From positions 2,170,001-2,234,000 of the forward strand of contig NGZR01000003.1 of NCBI GenBank assembly GCA_002197995.1: a stretch of 64,000 nt of DNA, given 5' to 3'. The stretch's first letter is position 1; the number at the start of each line of letters is the position of its first letter. Position numbers and translations under genes: made by a program. The notes under the pieces are model-generated. The model did no database searches. It was not told where the DNA came from and saw only the letters and a program-made list of their open reading frames with translations. Positions 36,029 to 48,196 of this stretch are shown in pieces. This DNA is from Gaeumannomyces sp. JS-464 (Eukaryota; Ascomycota; Sordariomycetes; Magnaporthales; Magnaporthaceae).

Positions 36029-38176
36029 TTACGCACCACGCCTTTACCCAGGCGTAGGAGAAAAGAAAATCGGGACCCATTTGTGGACACACAAACACAT
36101 GCAAAGTGTGCGAGGGTCAGAGAGCAGCAGCAACCTTCGCCCCTACCAGCACACCTTACTGTAACAGCCATGGACGACAAGCATGAGGAACCCGGCCAAG
36201 GGGAAGTGGGGAGGGGCGTGTTGAAGACTACATAGGCGACATGGGGGTGTGGGTCAAGATTCCAGCTTTTTCAAATACCGAAGCAGGGGAGCCGCAGTCA
36301 CGTTTCCACACGGGTCGCCGCTGCAGGGATGCGGGTTTGGGGAGTAAGATTCACAAGAAAAACGTTATCCTGAGCCAGCCAGAGAGTAACAGAAAGAGAG
36401 AGAGGGGAAAGGCTTGGAGAGTGAACTGAGGCATCACCACGTGCACTCAGGCAGGCGCAGTAGACCGGCCGACAGGCAGGCGATTTGGTTACTAAGTCTC
36501 AACGGTGAGCGCGATCCCATGGGCAAACAGTGGCCGAAGAAAACGATCGAGAGCGGGAGAAGTTCAAGACGGAAGGCCTTGCCCTAAAATGGAATAGTAC
36601 CGGACAAATGAACGAGATGGTCTTGCGTCCATGCATTCGTCAAGTTGTTAGTTTGACAATTCCTTTTTAGAGTTCCCCCGCAGCGGTGGTGGTTGGGCAC
36701 CTCAACAGGTACAACTTGGAGCCCCCGACTGGCTGTCGGGACTGACAAGGATCTCCCAGGCTCGGCGGATCGCAGGCGCAAGCAATCGGCCAGAAAACAA
36801 AAGACACACGGGGAGGTGCGCCTAGTTATGGAGGGCAAACCACGCAGGCAGAGAGAGAGTGCGTGCGGCGAGGTGACGGTGGAGGGGGAGTGTGCATTCA
36901 GGTTTGTGCCACTGACTAGTGGAGAATATCCCCGAACTTGTGAAGCCAGCCTATCAAGAAACCTGTGCGAGTGTGGTGGTGGCGTGAAAAGCCGTACCCG
37001 AGCCTTCAGCGTGGGCATGCTGTGCAACCTGTCTAGCAAGGCATCCTTGCGCGTCAGGTTTGTTCGGTAGTCGATCATGGCGTCAGATTTCCTCGTCTGA
37101 ACGGAATGATCTTCGCAGGGGTGTGTATCCGGACGAGGCCCGCCTGGGTTTTCTCCTTGGGTGATGTGGAGAGGGGAGTTCGGGTCGCTGCAACGGGCGG
37201 GCCCCCTGCCGATGGAAGAGAGAGACCGGCGGGTCAGCTCGATTCTTTTGGCGGCACTTGGGCACAGGTGGGCGAGCAGACGAAAGCGCGGGCTGTTGAC
37301 TTGGGCCTCGGTGCAAGGGAGCAAGATGCCTGCCGTCCAGTTAGGGTCCGGTAGGGACACATGGCCCTGTCACCCCTCATCCTCCGCTGAGCCGCCTCCG
37401 CTCTAAGCCCAACTTGATCCGCCCAACGAGCGTTTTGTGCTCGCTACTCTTCTTTGACCAGTCGAAGCACAAAGCAAAGGAATCCCAAGCTTTTGGCTGC
37501 TGCAAGACAGGCACGCCGGGCGGGCCTAAGAGGCGACCCAGGGGCTCTGCGGCGAAGAAACTGAGGCGCAGCTTGCAGAGGATCTGCGAGATGAGACCTG
37601 AGATGGGGCTTGAAACTTCGTGGAAGAGTGGGCACTTGGGGGCCTGCCGGGGACAGTGTCAACCAGGGGTCCCGGACAACGGCCTAGAGAGCCTCAGCTG
37701 CCATCTGCAACCGTGCTGGCGTCTGACCGTGGGTGTCCTCGTTGTGATGGAGGTATTATTCGTATCGCGAAGCAGAGTAGAAGCAAGGAGGAGGCACTGC
37801 GCCGTGAGTATAGTGTTGCTTCACTCTGGTAAGGCCGGAAGTCATAAAAAAAAATAAAAAAATAAAAAAACGACGGGCCAGCGCAGAGACGAAGATGAGC
37901 AGGCTCCGGCGTGTCTGGCAATCCCCTCCAGTGGGTCCGGCCGGCACAACCGACAACGACTTGCGAGTGGTCCACGGGAGGGTGCAGGGCTCCCAAAGCA
38001 GTAACGGCAGCAGCGTTGCATCCATCTAGGATTTTTCCCTTTCTTTTTCCCCTGGCGTGGTGCCGTGCGTTGAGCCGGCACATGCCGGCCGCCATTTTTC
38101 TCCTTTTGCCAGGGGCAACGAAAGTGTGGGTGAATGGCCCGATGAGGTGTGCAGCACACGCAAAAAGCAAGCACCA

Positions 38177-38178
38177 AG

Positions 38179-38222
<44 letters not shown>

Positions 38223-38238
38223 TAGGCAGGCAGGCAAG
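38177..38238. repeat. (GGCA)n tetranucleotide microsatellite
   Basis: About fifteen GGCA units with one GGTA variant near the right end. Confidence 0.95.
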
Positions 38239-39401
38239 GCGTCGTGCTTTCCAGGCTACACGCGGATCCGAAGCCGGGATTGGGAGGGTAGGGCAGGCAT
38301 CTGATGTCCGTGGGCTCCGAGCACGCTTGAGCCGCAGTGCCGTCCAGCTCGTAGATAAGTCAGCAGATGGCGTCTCTCTCGCGCTGGCGACAAAAAGAGG
38401 CATGTGCGCTGACACAATGGCTCGACCGCCGCTTTGCCCAGGGTCGAGATCGGGGGTCATTGGCGATGGCTTTCTGGGTTTTTGCCCATCTCCTGGGGCG
38501 GGAATCGCGGGATGGGAGAGATTTGATGATTTGACACGCTGTCGACGGAGAATAAAGAAATCGAATGCAACCCTAGGTGCAGTTCCCACGTCAGACAGCT
38601 TGATCTCCCCTGGAAACGTTGAGCCCGCCCCAATTTGGCTGGTGCGGTCGCGTCCCCTGGCCCCCTAGCGCCCCACAATTCGGGCGTATTTGTCCAATTG
38701 GAGTCCACGCCATGAAGGGGCTGCGGTGGGTTTGCGTTTCCGCTTGAAGGGAAGCTACCACCTTGGCCAGCCCACGTCGGATAGTATTTGGATGGAGCTG
38801 TGGGGAGGAAGGAGGGGCCAGCTGGTGGTGGTACTACGCTTGCTGCGGCAGGAGGTTTAGAAGCACTCGAAGAAGACGCAGAGAACATTTGAAAGAGGGA
38901 AGGGACTCATTCATCAGGCGAATTCTTGGATATCGAATGCGACTGTCCTCCAGCAAATCGCCACAGAGGGCCCAGTGGTACGGCCCTGACACAGGCAGCG
39001 TGGTATTGCCACAACGTAGCAGGCGCTTTCCCATTGGGGAATATCACGGCTTTACTGAGAACCGGCCCGTCAACAAAATGGCCTGGGGGATCCAGGAGGC
39101 AGCATGAACCTAGACCGACCCGTGGAGCGACGGCCAGCTAGGTGCTAGTGCTAGTACATAGAGTAGCTTGCTCCAGATGTTCGTAATGGCGAACTGCACA
39201 AGGCGTGTTCGTGCATGCCACGGATGCCCATTGTTCGACTCTGCACTTGGGGTTGCGCGCGCCGCAGCATGCAGCCACCCTGACAGTCTGGGTACTTTTT
39301 CCCGACTAGGACGTCCGTGACGTAACGCAATTCCAGTGCCGAAACCGAAAGGCCAAGCGAAGAAGAGCCGCGCGGATTCCGGCTGCCCGGCTGGCTGTGG
39401 T

Positions 39402-39428
39402 TTTTTTTTTTTTTTTTTTTTTTTTTTT
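39402..39428. repeat. Poly-T tract
   Basis: An uninterrupted run of T, about 27 bases, in non-coding sequence. It could be a degenerate poly(A) tail of a minus-oriented retro-insert, but nothing upstream supports that. Confidence 0.85.
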
Positions 39429-40479
39429 CCCTTCTCCGCCGCTGTTTTGACTCCTGTCCCCTCCCCAATCCCCCTGACTTTTCGCCTACCTGGCTGTCCT
39501 TGTCCCGAACTCTGTATGTCCCGGAAACAGGCCCGGGATAATGACGGCTCAAATAAACCGCCTTGCGCTAGCCCGGCCGTGTTAGTGAGAAGGAGGACAT
39601 GGTCGTTGTCGCTCGACGACGCCTGTTGTCAGAGGGAGCCACTGGAGCCCATCCGACCCCGAGCAGGCTCGGCGACGGGCAGGGCTCGCGCGCCCGCACG
39701 CCTCTCTGCGACTCATGCGGGTCCGCAAATGGATCTAAGCCGAGATGGCCGCGAGTGGGAGGGGCCCGAGAACGGACGAAAGAGCGCAAAGAAGGGGGGC
39801 TGTTCTCGGGTGCTGAGCCGGCCGGGGATGCGACGATAGTCGAGATGGCTCAGATGCTTGCCCGTCTCCACCGCATCGCATGAAGATACAAAGAGTATCT
39901 GGGCGCTGCACAGGAGAGATAATCAGATCTTGGCGCTCGCCTACAGAGCAGTTTCCCGTCGCCAGGAGCGCAAGAGTGAAAACCCGATGGGCTCGGGATG
40001 GGGGTCTTCCCAGCTTGGACCTGCTGGAACCTGGGGTGATGGGACAGCGGCTTGGTTTGGGATCTTCAGTTTCCCCATTGATCAGCCAACAGCAATCACC
40101 CAGGTATCAAGCCCAGCCCCCCTTGACGCCGTGTCGTGTGTGCGCGTACGAGGTGGTGGGATGTGGTTGTGTGTGTGTGTGCGTTCGTGTTGGGTTTTGT
40201 GTTGGACGCGATGGCTGGCTGGGGGCGCGTGGAATAACCCAGTTCACATTTACCTCTGTATTTTTGCTCTACTATCTCTACGTACATACAAGTTCTGTCT
40301 ATGATGGATCTTCTGTATGCTAACCTTCCCATCTCCAGATCTAACCTTCACCTTGCAGCAAAGAAGCTCCCTCTGCCGAGCCTATTCCTAGGGTAGCACT
40401 GCGTCGTAGCGTGCCTGTCATTTTCGGGCCCCTCCACTCGCGCCTCTTCCTATTCAGGACTGGGCAAGTCAGTCGGTCC

Positions 40480-40505
40480 AGTCAGTCAGTCAGTCAGTCA
40501 GTCAG
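40480..40505. repeat. (AGTC)n microsatellite
   Basis: Six to seven AGTC units following a GGTC-containing variant. Confidence 0.9.
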
Positions 40506-43254
40506 GAACTTCCTCTGGTCCGATCATGGATCTCGGTCGCCCGTCATCGTAAGGTTCAGCGGCCCCAGTGGTGGCAGGACGATTTTGGGGGAGCATGGAG
40601 GAGGTGTGCGCGGTTGCAGCCACATGCTCCCTGGACCAGCGCTGGACCGCGATTGGCTCGTGAGATTGGGGGTGTGGATTGGAGGCTCCACGTTTCAGAT
40701 GTCTTTTTGGGACGCAAAGACGTTTGCAAGGGTTGGGTGGGACGGGTCCCGGCCTGGCCGGAGGGGGCGTGCGCGGATCGCGGGTGGGGTCTGCACCGTG
40801 GGCTGTCTGTGCAGGGTGGGGCGTCATTGTGAGGGAGGCCGGTTCCATCGCAGTCTTGCAGACAATGGAAGAAGGTGGCCAGCCATCATGTGCCCACACA
40901 CACCTCAGCAGCGGCATTACCCATGTCCGTCTCTTCCCAGCGTCGCACTTCCTTCCCGGCCGCCGAAGCGCCGGCCCACGGATTCGAGGGCGGGCGGCCG
41001 ACCTGTGCCAGACAGAGATGGAAAAGGAAAATGGCGGGCTTCAGCCGAAGGCCGCATGCACCAGAGGCAGGCAGGTGATGGCGAGCGACCTGTACACAGG
41101 TACCTAGGTGCCTGCCTACCCATCCAGCAGCATGTACTCCAGCTCCCAGGAAGTCAGCCCACGCTCACCGTGCTGTCTTTGCCTTCTTCGGCAGTCGCCG
41201 GTAGGCTGTGGCTATGGTTGCTTTCCACCGGCCAACCACCCAGCATCTCACCCCTCATTCTTGGCAGCCCTCGGAATGGGCTGAGCACAGCTGACGTTGC
41301 CTTTTGATATGGACGATACATTCCTTCGACCCTGGGCTGTTATTCATGCGATGCTCGTGAAAAGTAACCGCTATACACACACGCAGAAGCGTAGGCAGTT
41401 GGCCGTCTGTCAGCGTCAAGGTTGGAGCTAGCCATTCTTGCTTCTTGCACTGAGGCCGCCGCCCAGTAGCGGAGCGGGGCTACTGTAGGTACCCATGGGC
41501 CCTCTTTTCTGGCTTGACCGTTTCAACTGATGTTCGGGACACGGCCTAGGTTCATGCGCCAGAGTGGGAATGCGATTTGTGGATGGCCGATTCTGCCCCT
41601 TGGCTTGGTCCCAGAGGGAAACGGACGAAATGACAGCAGGGCCCGCCCGCGCGCCCTGCTGCCCTTCGGACAAGCTGATAAACGTTCGCCTCACCATCTC
41701 GTCGGATATCCCATCGGCCGATGGACCGATCGGGTCGGGCTGCAGCTGAGCGAATCTGGGAGGATGAGGAGGAGGGGGGAAGGTGTGTGTTTTGTTGTTT
41801 TGGCCCGGCCTTCGTTTCTGCTCTGCATAAAGCTGGCTAGCTCTGCTCGCTATTTAGGCCGTCGCACCGTGATGTTTACTATATTTAGTGGCGTTTCTCT
41901 TGAACCAGCGCCCTCCGAACTCAACCTCGGCCGCTCCCAGAGGGCGGCATTAGGCCCAAGGCGGGGGGGGAAGGCCATGACGCTATTTCCACCTGGCCGT
42001 TCCTCTTTTTCGCCATGCACGAAGCTCACCCGAGTCAAGCAGACCAGCAAGCTCTCCGCCGCGTTTGCCCCTCTTCCATGCGCCCGGAACTGCCTTTCGA
42101 CGACGACGCACGGGCTGGCAAGATGCCGACGTAGAACTCTCACGTCTGCTTCTCCCCCCTCTCTGTTCCGCGAGTCGAAGCATCTCCGCCTCTCCCCTCC
42201 TCGGTCGTATAGTTGTCCAATTGCGTATGTGCCATGCCACCTGAGTGCCTCTTGGAAGAGAGCTTGCCGTTCGTGTTCGTTCCGTCGGCCTCCTTACTCG
42301 ACATTGTACGATGGGAACCGGCCGCCCGGTGAACTCGGCCTTGCCTTGTGCCGGATGCCGGCGAGGACCGGAAGACTATTTTCGATTTGATCGAGATCCT
42401 CTCTTTTTCGATTTTTTCTTTGTCTTTGCCTCCTTTTGCCCCGTGCCCTCTTTTGCTTTGCAGAAGATGCGGAGACATGGCACCTTCACCCGCCACGCAA
42501 ACCCACGGCCTTGGAGACCATGGCTGCAGAAAAAAAGCATGTGCCGGATGGGTGCTAGGTTTCACGACTCTAGTGATGCTATTTCATCACGCGGAATTTG
42601 TCAAGCTTGATCCATCGGCCGGCGGCGTGGCACTGCTTGCAGCCGTGCACGTCTGGCCGCCCCCAAACGCAACCCAAAACACGCCCACTTAGAAACCATC
42701 TGCAGTCTTCCACATGTTCGGCCCCCTCGCTGCCGTCCAGTGGTCTACCTAGGCTCGCTCTAGTCCATGTGGCCGCTCGCACCCATCCAAACCACCCTCC
42801 ACTATCGTTCATGCTACCATTAGGACAAGTCATCTAGCATCTGTTAGCACGCACGCAGCCCCGATCTCATCCAAGGTTGGAAGGGGAAGAGTTGAATGCC
42901 ATCTGGCTGCACCTAAGAGATGCCAGGGAGATGAGAGAATGAGCAGAAGTGGAAGCAAAGAAATGGCTGAGTGCAACGCTCCATCCAACACACCTGCGTT
43001 TTGCATATATATAAGACCACAAGCCAAAGATGTGCAACTTATTGCCATATATCAGGCCATTATAACTAATTGGGCTTGAGGCATAATGCTAGGCACTGGA
43101 GGGGGAAGAAGAAGAGAGAAAGAAAGAAAAAAAAAAGCGACATCGTGACCTACCACAAGACTCGGTGGCTTGCTGATCTCCCACTGCGCCGTATCATTCA
43201 CTTGCTTTTGCCTAGTCTTCCAGAATGCGAACTCCACTTTGTTGGCCGGTCATG

Positions 43255-43293
43255 GTGACCATTTCGTGTGACCATTTCGTGTGACCATTTCGT
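43255..43293. repeat. Three perfect copies of a 13-base tandem repeat
   Basis: The unit GTGACCATTTCGT is present three times without mismatch, followed by TCTTCC and a T run. Confidence 0.95.
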
Positions 43294-43432
43294 TCTTCCT
43301 TTTTTTTTTTTTTTTTTTTCCTTCTCCCTACCCCGTCGTTGCTCTATCCGAGACTCGCAAGTGCTGACGATACCAATTTGCCCTCTATGTTGATCCACGT
43401 GATCAGCGCGTGCACCGGGATAAACTCCACAC

Positions 43433-43501
43433 CTCGTGGAGCAACGGGCCCAAGGCCCGTGCGCTCCCACGAGCCTACAAAGGGGATCTTGCGATCCCCT
43501 T
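43433..43501. repeat. Two consecutive hairpins
   Basis: The first is an imperfect stem of about 18 pairs (CTCGTGG-AGC...ACGGGCC with GGCCCGT...CCCACGAG; 43433-43473). The second is a perfect 9-pair stem (AAGGGGATC with GATCCCCTT; 43480-43501). Both would form in RNA from either strand. They lie inside the possible LTR. Confidence 0.75.
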
Positions 43502-46500
43502 CCTGTATCTAAATTCCTTCAGAGACATGCATCACTACAGACACCAGTTCCAGATCTATAGATCTTTGTTCTTTCCTTTTAGGAGATCTCCGTGTGCCTA
43601 CAGGAGTACCACTCCTACCAACACTCTACGCTATTACTTATCTTTCTTTTCTTTCGTCGTCGCAAGCCACTCTCCGGCCTTCTCACCGGCCCACGGCTCT
43701 CCCTGCTGCAGATGCGCTCTGGCTAGCAACTGGCAAAAGAGACGCAGAGCGGCGGAGAAGAGCCGCAACCATGGTCTATGGCCCACGCACGCCTCGACTC
43801 CCATCGGGTCGGATGTGGGCTGCACGGGCTCCGCTGGCTTCATCGCCCACTGGCGGCCGCTAGGCGATCTGCAAACAGGCCACGCTCGAGGAGGGCGAGC
43901 GGGCAAGCTGCCAAAAGACAAACACGCAGGCCACATGAGTGGCGGGTGGGGGTTGGTGCCCGCTGTGGTACGTTTAAACGCCCGCGAGCTTCGAGTTCCA
44001 TAGTCCCGGCCGATAGGCTGGGCAGGGCGTTCAGGCCGTCGCTGCCGCTAGCCCCGCCCCGACGGTGCTTTTTCCTCTCGTGCTGTTTCGTGCGCAACTT
44101 CGCACAGCTGCGGACACAAGAAAACGCCGCCCCAATGCAAGTGCTTGGTGAGCTGGGTCCCGCTCGCCCTGACGAGGCGGCTTGTGTGCGTGTGCGGCGC
44201 GCGCGCGAGCCACCCGGTGCTCTTTGTGCTTGCAGCAGGCGCCCTTGGTGTAAGACTACAGCGCTTGCTTCCAACGTTCACGGAAGGTTGCCTGCCGGCA
44301 ATGAATATACGAGGGCGAGAGGGAAAAAAAGAAGCGTGCTTTTCACGAGGAAGAGCCCAACCGCCTCCGGACCAGGACAGAAGACAGAAGAAACATAGCA
44401 TTGCTAGCCGGCCCAGAAATCCCGCGGGATTTCCCGGCTCCATGGTGAAACGTCAGCGGCATGCAATGCATCACGGCCTAAAAAAAAAAAACAAAAAAAA
44501 AAACGCAGCAGCAGCAGGCTCGCTGTGAAAGAGCCATGCGGGTGATAGCGAGATAGCGAGATAGCTGGAGCGAGAGATTTCTTGCGCTTTGCGCCGAGTG
44601 GGGTCGACTCGGCTTGCTTGCGCGTCACCTAAATCATCCTCCTCTTCAGCGTTGAGGGTGGCCGTGATGATGGCTCGTTGTCCAAAACCTCGGCCGAGAT
44701 GTGCATTGGCGGGGACCCTGGTCTCGGTCGTCGTCGTCGTCGCCTCGCTGTTCACCGTCGCGCCCGTCCACCCCAGCAACCAGCATTCCCACTCCCCTCC
44801 CGTCGCAGCAAATCAAGCATGCTATCGGTGCCGCGTCACACGCGCAAGCGCGCCTTGGCTTCCTTTTGCTGCTTATCACATCCTACCTGCCAGCTTCGGT
44901 GCCTTGTTGCACAGCGCAAACAAAAAGGCGAAGGGCAGGGGCGGCGCAACGCAGACCGACCGACCGCCTTGATTCGCAGGTCCGGCGGCGGGGGACGCGT
45001 ATGTGTTTTTAGACTTGGCTGCAGTTTTGCAGGCAGGAGAGCGAAAAAAGAATGCGACTGAGCCAACCAGAGGGCGGTCGTGTAATCCCACGGAGCCGGC
45101 ACCGGTCCAGTGAGGATGTAGGGGGCCAAGGAAGGGGTGGTGCGGCGGATTTACGTCTTCCTGCAACGGAAATTTAGATGCACATGTGCGCCAGTCCGGT
45201 TGTGGTGCTATTCTGATCCGCGTGGCGCCCCAAAAGCCAATGACTGTTGTTCTAGAGCGCGATGGACACTGGTTGCTGATTTTGGGCGTGTGGCGCATAC
45301 AAGTGCTCACTCGCTTCTCAGCTGTGGGAAGTGAGGCTGGCAGCGTGCATGTGTGCGCCTCGCCTTCATAAGCTGGAACACCACATTCACACTCCAGCGA
45401 AGTAGCTCCACCCTCGATTTATCGGGAAGCCTAAACTGACCTCCTAGCGGCTTGCTGCGAGGAGACTTCGCTTTTTACCCGTATCATTTTCCTCGATACC
45501 CATGATCTTCATTTTCTTCTCAGTCATTCCTCGAATCGTGTTCCGCGGTGCGATTCGCGCCGTGTTCTTGCGAAATCACCAAATGTTTTGGTCTGGTGGC
45601 CTAGTGGTATGTGCGGCAAACACTGAACTAGCTGGATGCGGACAAAGAAGCTTTTCCACACAAAGGCGGCTTAGCGTGTGCCAGTTCGGATCCGTCTCTG
45701 GGACCAAGGATCATCCTTTTGGCGTTCCTTTCGCGCAGTCGACGTTGTCTGATTCCTCTTCGTGTGCCACACACTTGCTCTACAAACACGCCAGGGGTCC
45801 GAAATAGCTCTCCAAATCGCCAAGGCCATCCCGTAACCCCTGTGATATTTGCCGGTGTATATGTGACACAATACAGTCATCAAGCAGTCAGTTCATCTCG
45901 AGAAATCCAGACGAAGACCGCAAGTGGCTCCCCCTGCCTGTCCTGGGCCGGGGAGCAGTTTTGGTTTCCGTTTTTAGTGCCGCCCTAATAGCTTTGATAC
46001 GATGGCCAAATTATACGCAAGTCGATAGCCTACAGCGGCTCGATATGGGAGCGGGCTGGGCAACTAGCCTTTCATTTGACGAAGATGCAATGTGGTTCCT
46101 GGCACAGCTAGCCACCACCTATCCGTCGCCGTGATTCTCAGGGGCCGGCCATTTCCTGATCACAGCAGTGAAGGCATTACAGTCTTCCTTGACGCCACGC
46201 GGATAGAGGCAGCCTTCATGACTTCTGTTTCGACACTGCTTGTATGACACAAAAACGCTCCAGAATGACCTGCATCGGAGATTTTTCTTCCTTTTCTCGG
46301 CTGCCCGCATCCTCGGCAGCCTGCAGTATATGATGGGAGATATATAAGGGAGGTCGCGTTGGCAGGAAAACAGTGCCGTGATATGGGACGAGTCGCACGG
46401 GAAAACGGGTGAAGCCGCACCTGGGTGAACAGAGATAGGAGGAGAGACCACGGTACAACATGACAGGACGAGCCACCACATTTATCACGCTGGCCCCGCT

Positions 46501-47911
46501 CGGAGTGTGACGTGGAACACTCATACGTGAATTTTGCCTCTGCCCACCGTAGCCCTTGGGGGCGCGGGGCTCGTGTGACCCGAATGGCAGAAGAGAGGCT
46601 GGCAGTATGATGCTAGACGACTAGGTATCTTTGGTAGGGCACAAGCCGAGTGCCCCCACCCTAGTAAATAGAACGGCGCTGAGGTGGCAGTGTGTCTACG
46701 TTCACAGCCCTGACATGAAAGCTGTGAGGAAATGAGGTGGGCAATCGTGCTACCGTGCTGCCGTGCTGCTATACATACACCCTGTCGATTAGAACACTCC
46801 GCAGTACAAGACGTGGCAGGTTCCCGGCCTCCCTCCCGACTAATTCTCGGGATCCTCCAAATAATCGAGATCTACGCTGGGCGTATCTTCTGTGGCCCGC
46901 CTTCTCTGAGCGACATTTCCGCCCTGACAGCTCTTTCTGCGCTTCCCAAGGCCTGGCGGATCCTCGGTCCTCATTGCCATTCCATATAGAAAAGCAAAAG
47001 GGAAATAGTTATTCCCTAAGGCAGCGGGATCGGCACATCGCGGGCGTTTTTAAGTATGCAACCCTCCCTACGTGTTATTTTCGTGCGGACCCGGGATGTC
47101 GGCGTCGTATCCCGCAGGCCGTCCCGTCCAAGACACGGATAGAACCTGACAGCCTAACAGGTGGCATAAAACAGGGCTCGAGAACAGCTTGAACAAAAAG
47201 ATGGACATGACCACGGTCCCCAATGAGAAACTTTTGGTCTTGGGGCTGCTGGTGGCCCAAGGCTGGGCTACACGTACACCAGCAGTGTAGGAGGCAAGGG
47301 CACCTGAAAGGGAGGACAAAGTGTCCCATGCTGATGAAGATTTTATCTCCATGCGGGTGCGGCATCGGGCACCGACGGCCCTCATGACGTGCAGACGCGC
47401 GCAGGGTGTTAAGCTGTGTTGCCGTGTGACCGTTCTCGCTCGTGAGTCTTTTGCCAGGTCTTATGGTACTCCGTATAGCAAGTTCCAACCCCACCTGTCT
47501 GTCTATCTCGCTGCTTAGCCTGTATCTATCCGAAGTATCAGGCTCAGTGATCAGGGGGAAAGGTGAAGCAGGTCGGAGGATCTGCAGGTAGCGTTTGTGA
47601 GCTCGATCCACAGGTAGAACCGGAGAACGATTCCTGAAAGGACGCACTTGGTGCAATGGGGCTCGGACTCGGTACTGCCAGAGGCAGGGTTGGTCGCCGA
47701 TAAGGGATAGTTCGAAATCATTATGAGGTGGGATGGAAAAAAGTGCAAGTATGGGAATACATCACCTGAAAACTACCTCTAGGGGGTTTGTTCAAACGAC
47801 AAAGGACGTCACCACCTATATGGCAAAGAGAACCGCGGGAGCATCTCGAATGATACAGGAAGTCCAGCGTCCAGCAGCATCTTGATAGATACCAGCCGAG
47901 GGGAGACAGTC

Positions 47912-47985
47912 ACAGACGACCATACCCACTGGAATATACGGGATCCCGTCCGCTCTTCCCCAGTCAAGCCTGCGAGGGCTGAGCT
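47912..47985 (+). pseudogene. Truncated 5S rRNA-like copy
   Basis: ACAGACGACCATACCCACTG, followed by GGGATCCCGTCCGCTCT and GAGGGCT, matches the first 70-75 bases of Neurospora-type 5S rRNA (recalled, not searched). The match covers the 5' strand of helix I and the A-box region. It fades before the C-box segment and no 3' end of helix I follows, so it is not a complete gene. Confidence 0.75.
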
Positions 47986-48196
47986 AGTACTAGGAGAAAG
48001 TTCGGTTCCCGCACTAGCTAATGGCCTCCATTATCACCCTGCCCCCGAGGCTTCCACGTTGGCTTCATGCTCCACGCTTCGGGTCAAGTACTACCCTAGA
48101 AAGAGGTACCTTGACCCCCAAATGTGCGCACCTACGGAACCACCACTCTCTGTGCGGACTCTTGCTACTGCTCTTGGCAGCCGCAGTGTTGGTCTT

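Larger units (their letters stand above)
43240..43623. mobile_element. Possible solo LTR with TGTTGG...CCAACA ends
   Basis: A 384-base segment bounded by the perfect inverted hexamers TGTTGG and CCAACA, which have the TG...CA ends expected of a retrotransposon LTR. Inside are a 13-base triple tandem repeat, a T run and two strong hairpins. No second LTR, primer-binding site or 5-base target duplication was found (left flank CACTT, right flank CTCTA). It could equally be a chance pair of inverted hexamers. Confidence 0.35.
34405..48196. other. Very long GC-rich region without a supportable gene
   Basis: Nearly 14 kb with no recognisable coding region, upstream of the regulator-like gene. Base composition looks like ordinary euchromatin and not RIP-affected. 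It contains many microsatellites (CA, GGCA, AGTC, poly-T), a possible solo LTR at 43240 and a 5S-like fragment at 47912. Open frames up to 298 codons exist (40411-41307, 41530-42390), but their peptides are featureless. Part of it is probably promoter and long 5' leader of the regulator-like gene. Confidence 0.4.

Noticed and set aside
35971..38238. CRISPR-like spaced repeats
   Set aside because: The repeats are simple microsatellites without unique spacers, and the DNA is fungal.
40411..42390. Plus-strand open frames of 298 and 286 codons (40411-41307 and 41530-42390)
   Set aside because: Composition is Arg/Gly/Pro/Ser-rich without any motif, and competing frames overlap on both strands.
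43240..43623. Full-length LTR retrotransposon
   Set aside because: No internal gag-pol, primer-binding site, second LTR or target duplication is visible, so only a possible solo LTR is reported.
45591..45706. tRNA-like A box (TGGCCTAGTGG) and B-box-like AGTTCGGATCC
   Set aside because: No acceptor stem or T-stem can be paired well and the spacing is too long for a tRNA, so I do not call a gene or a SINE.
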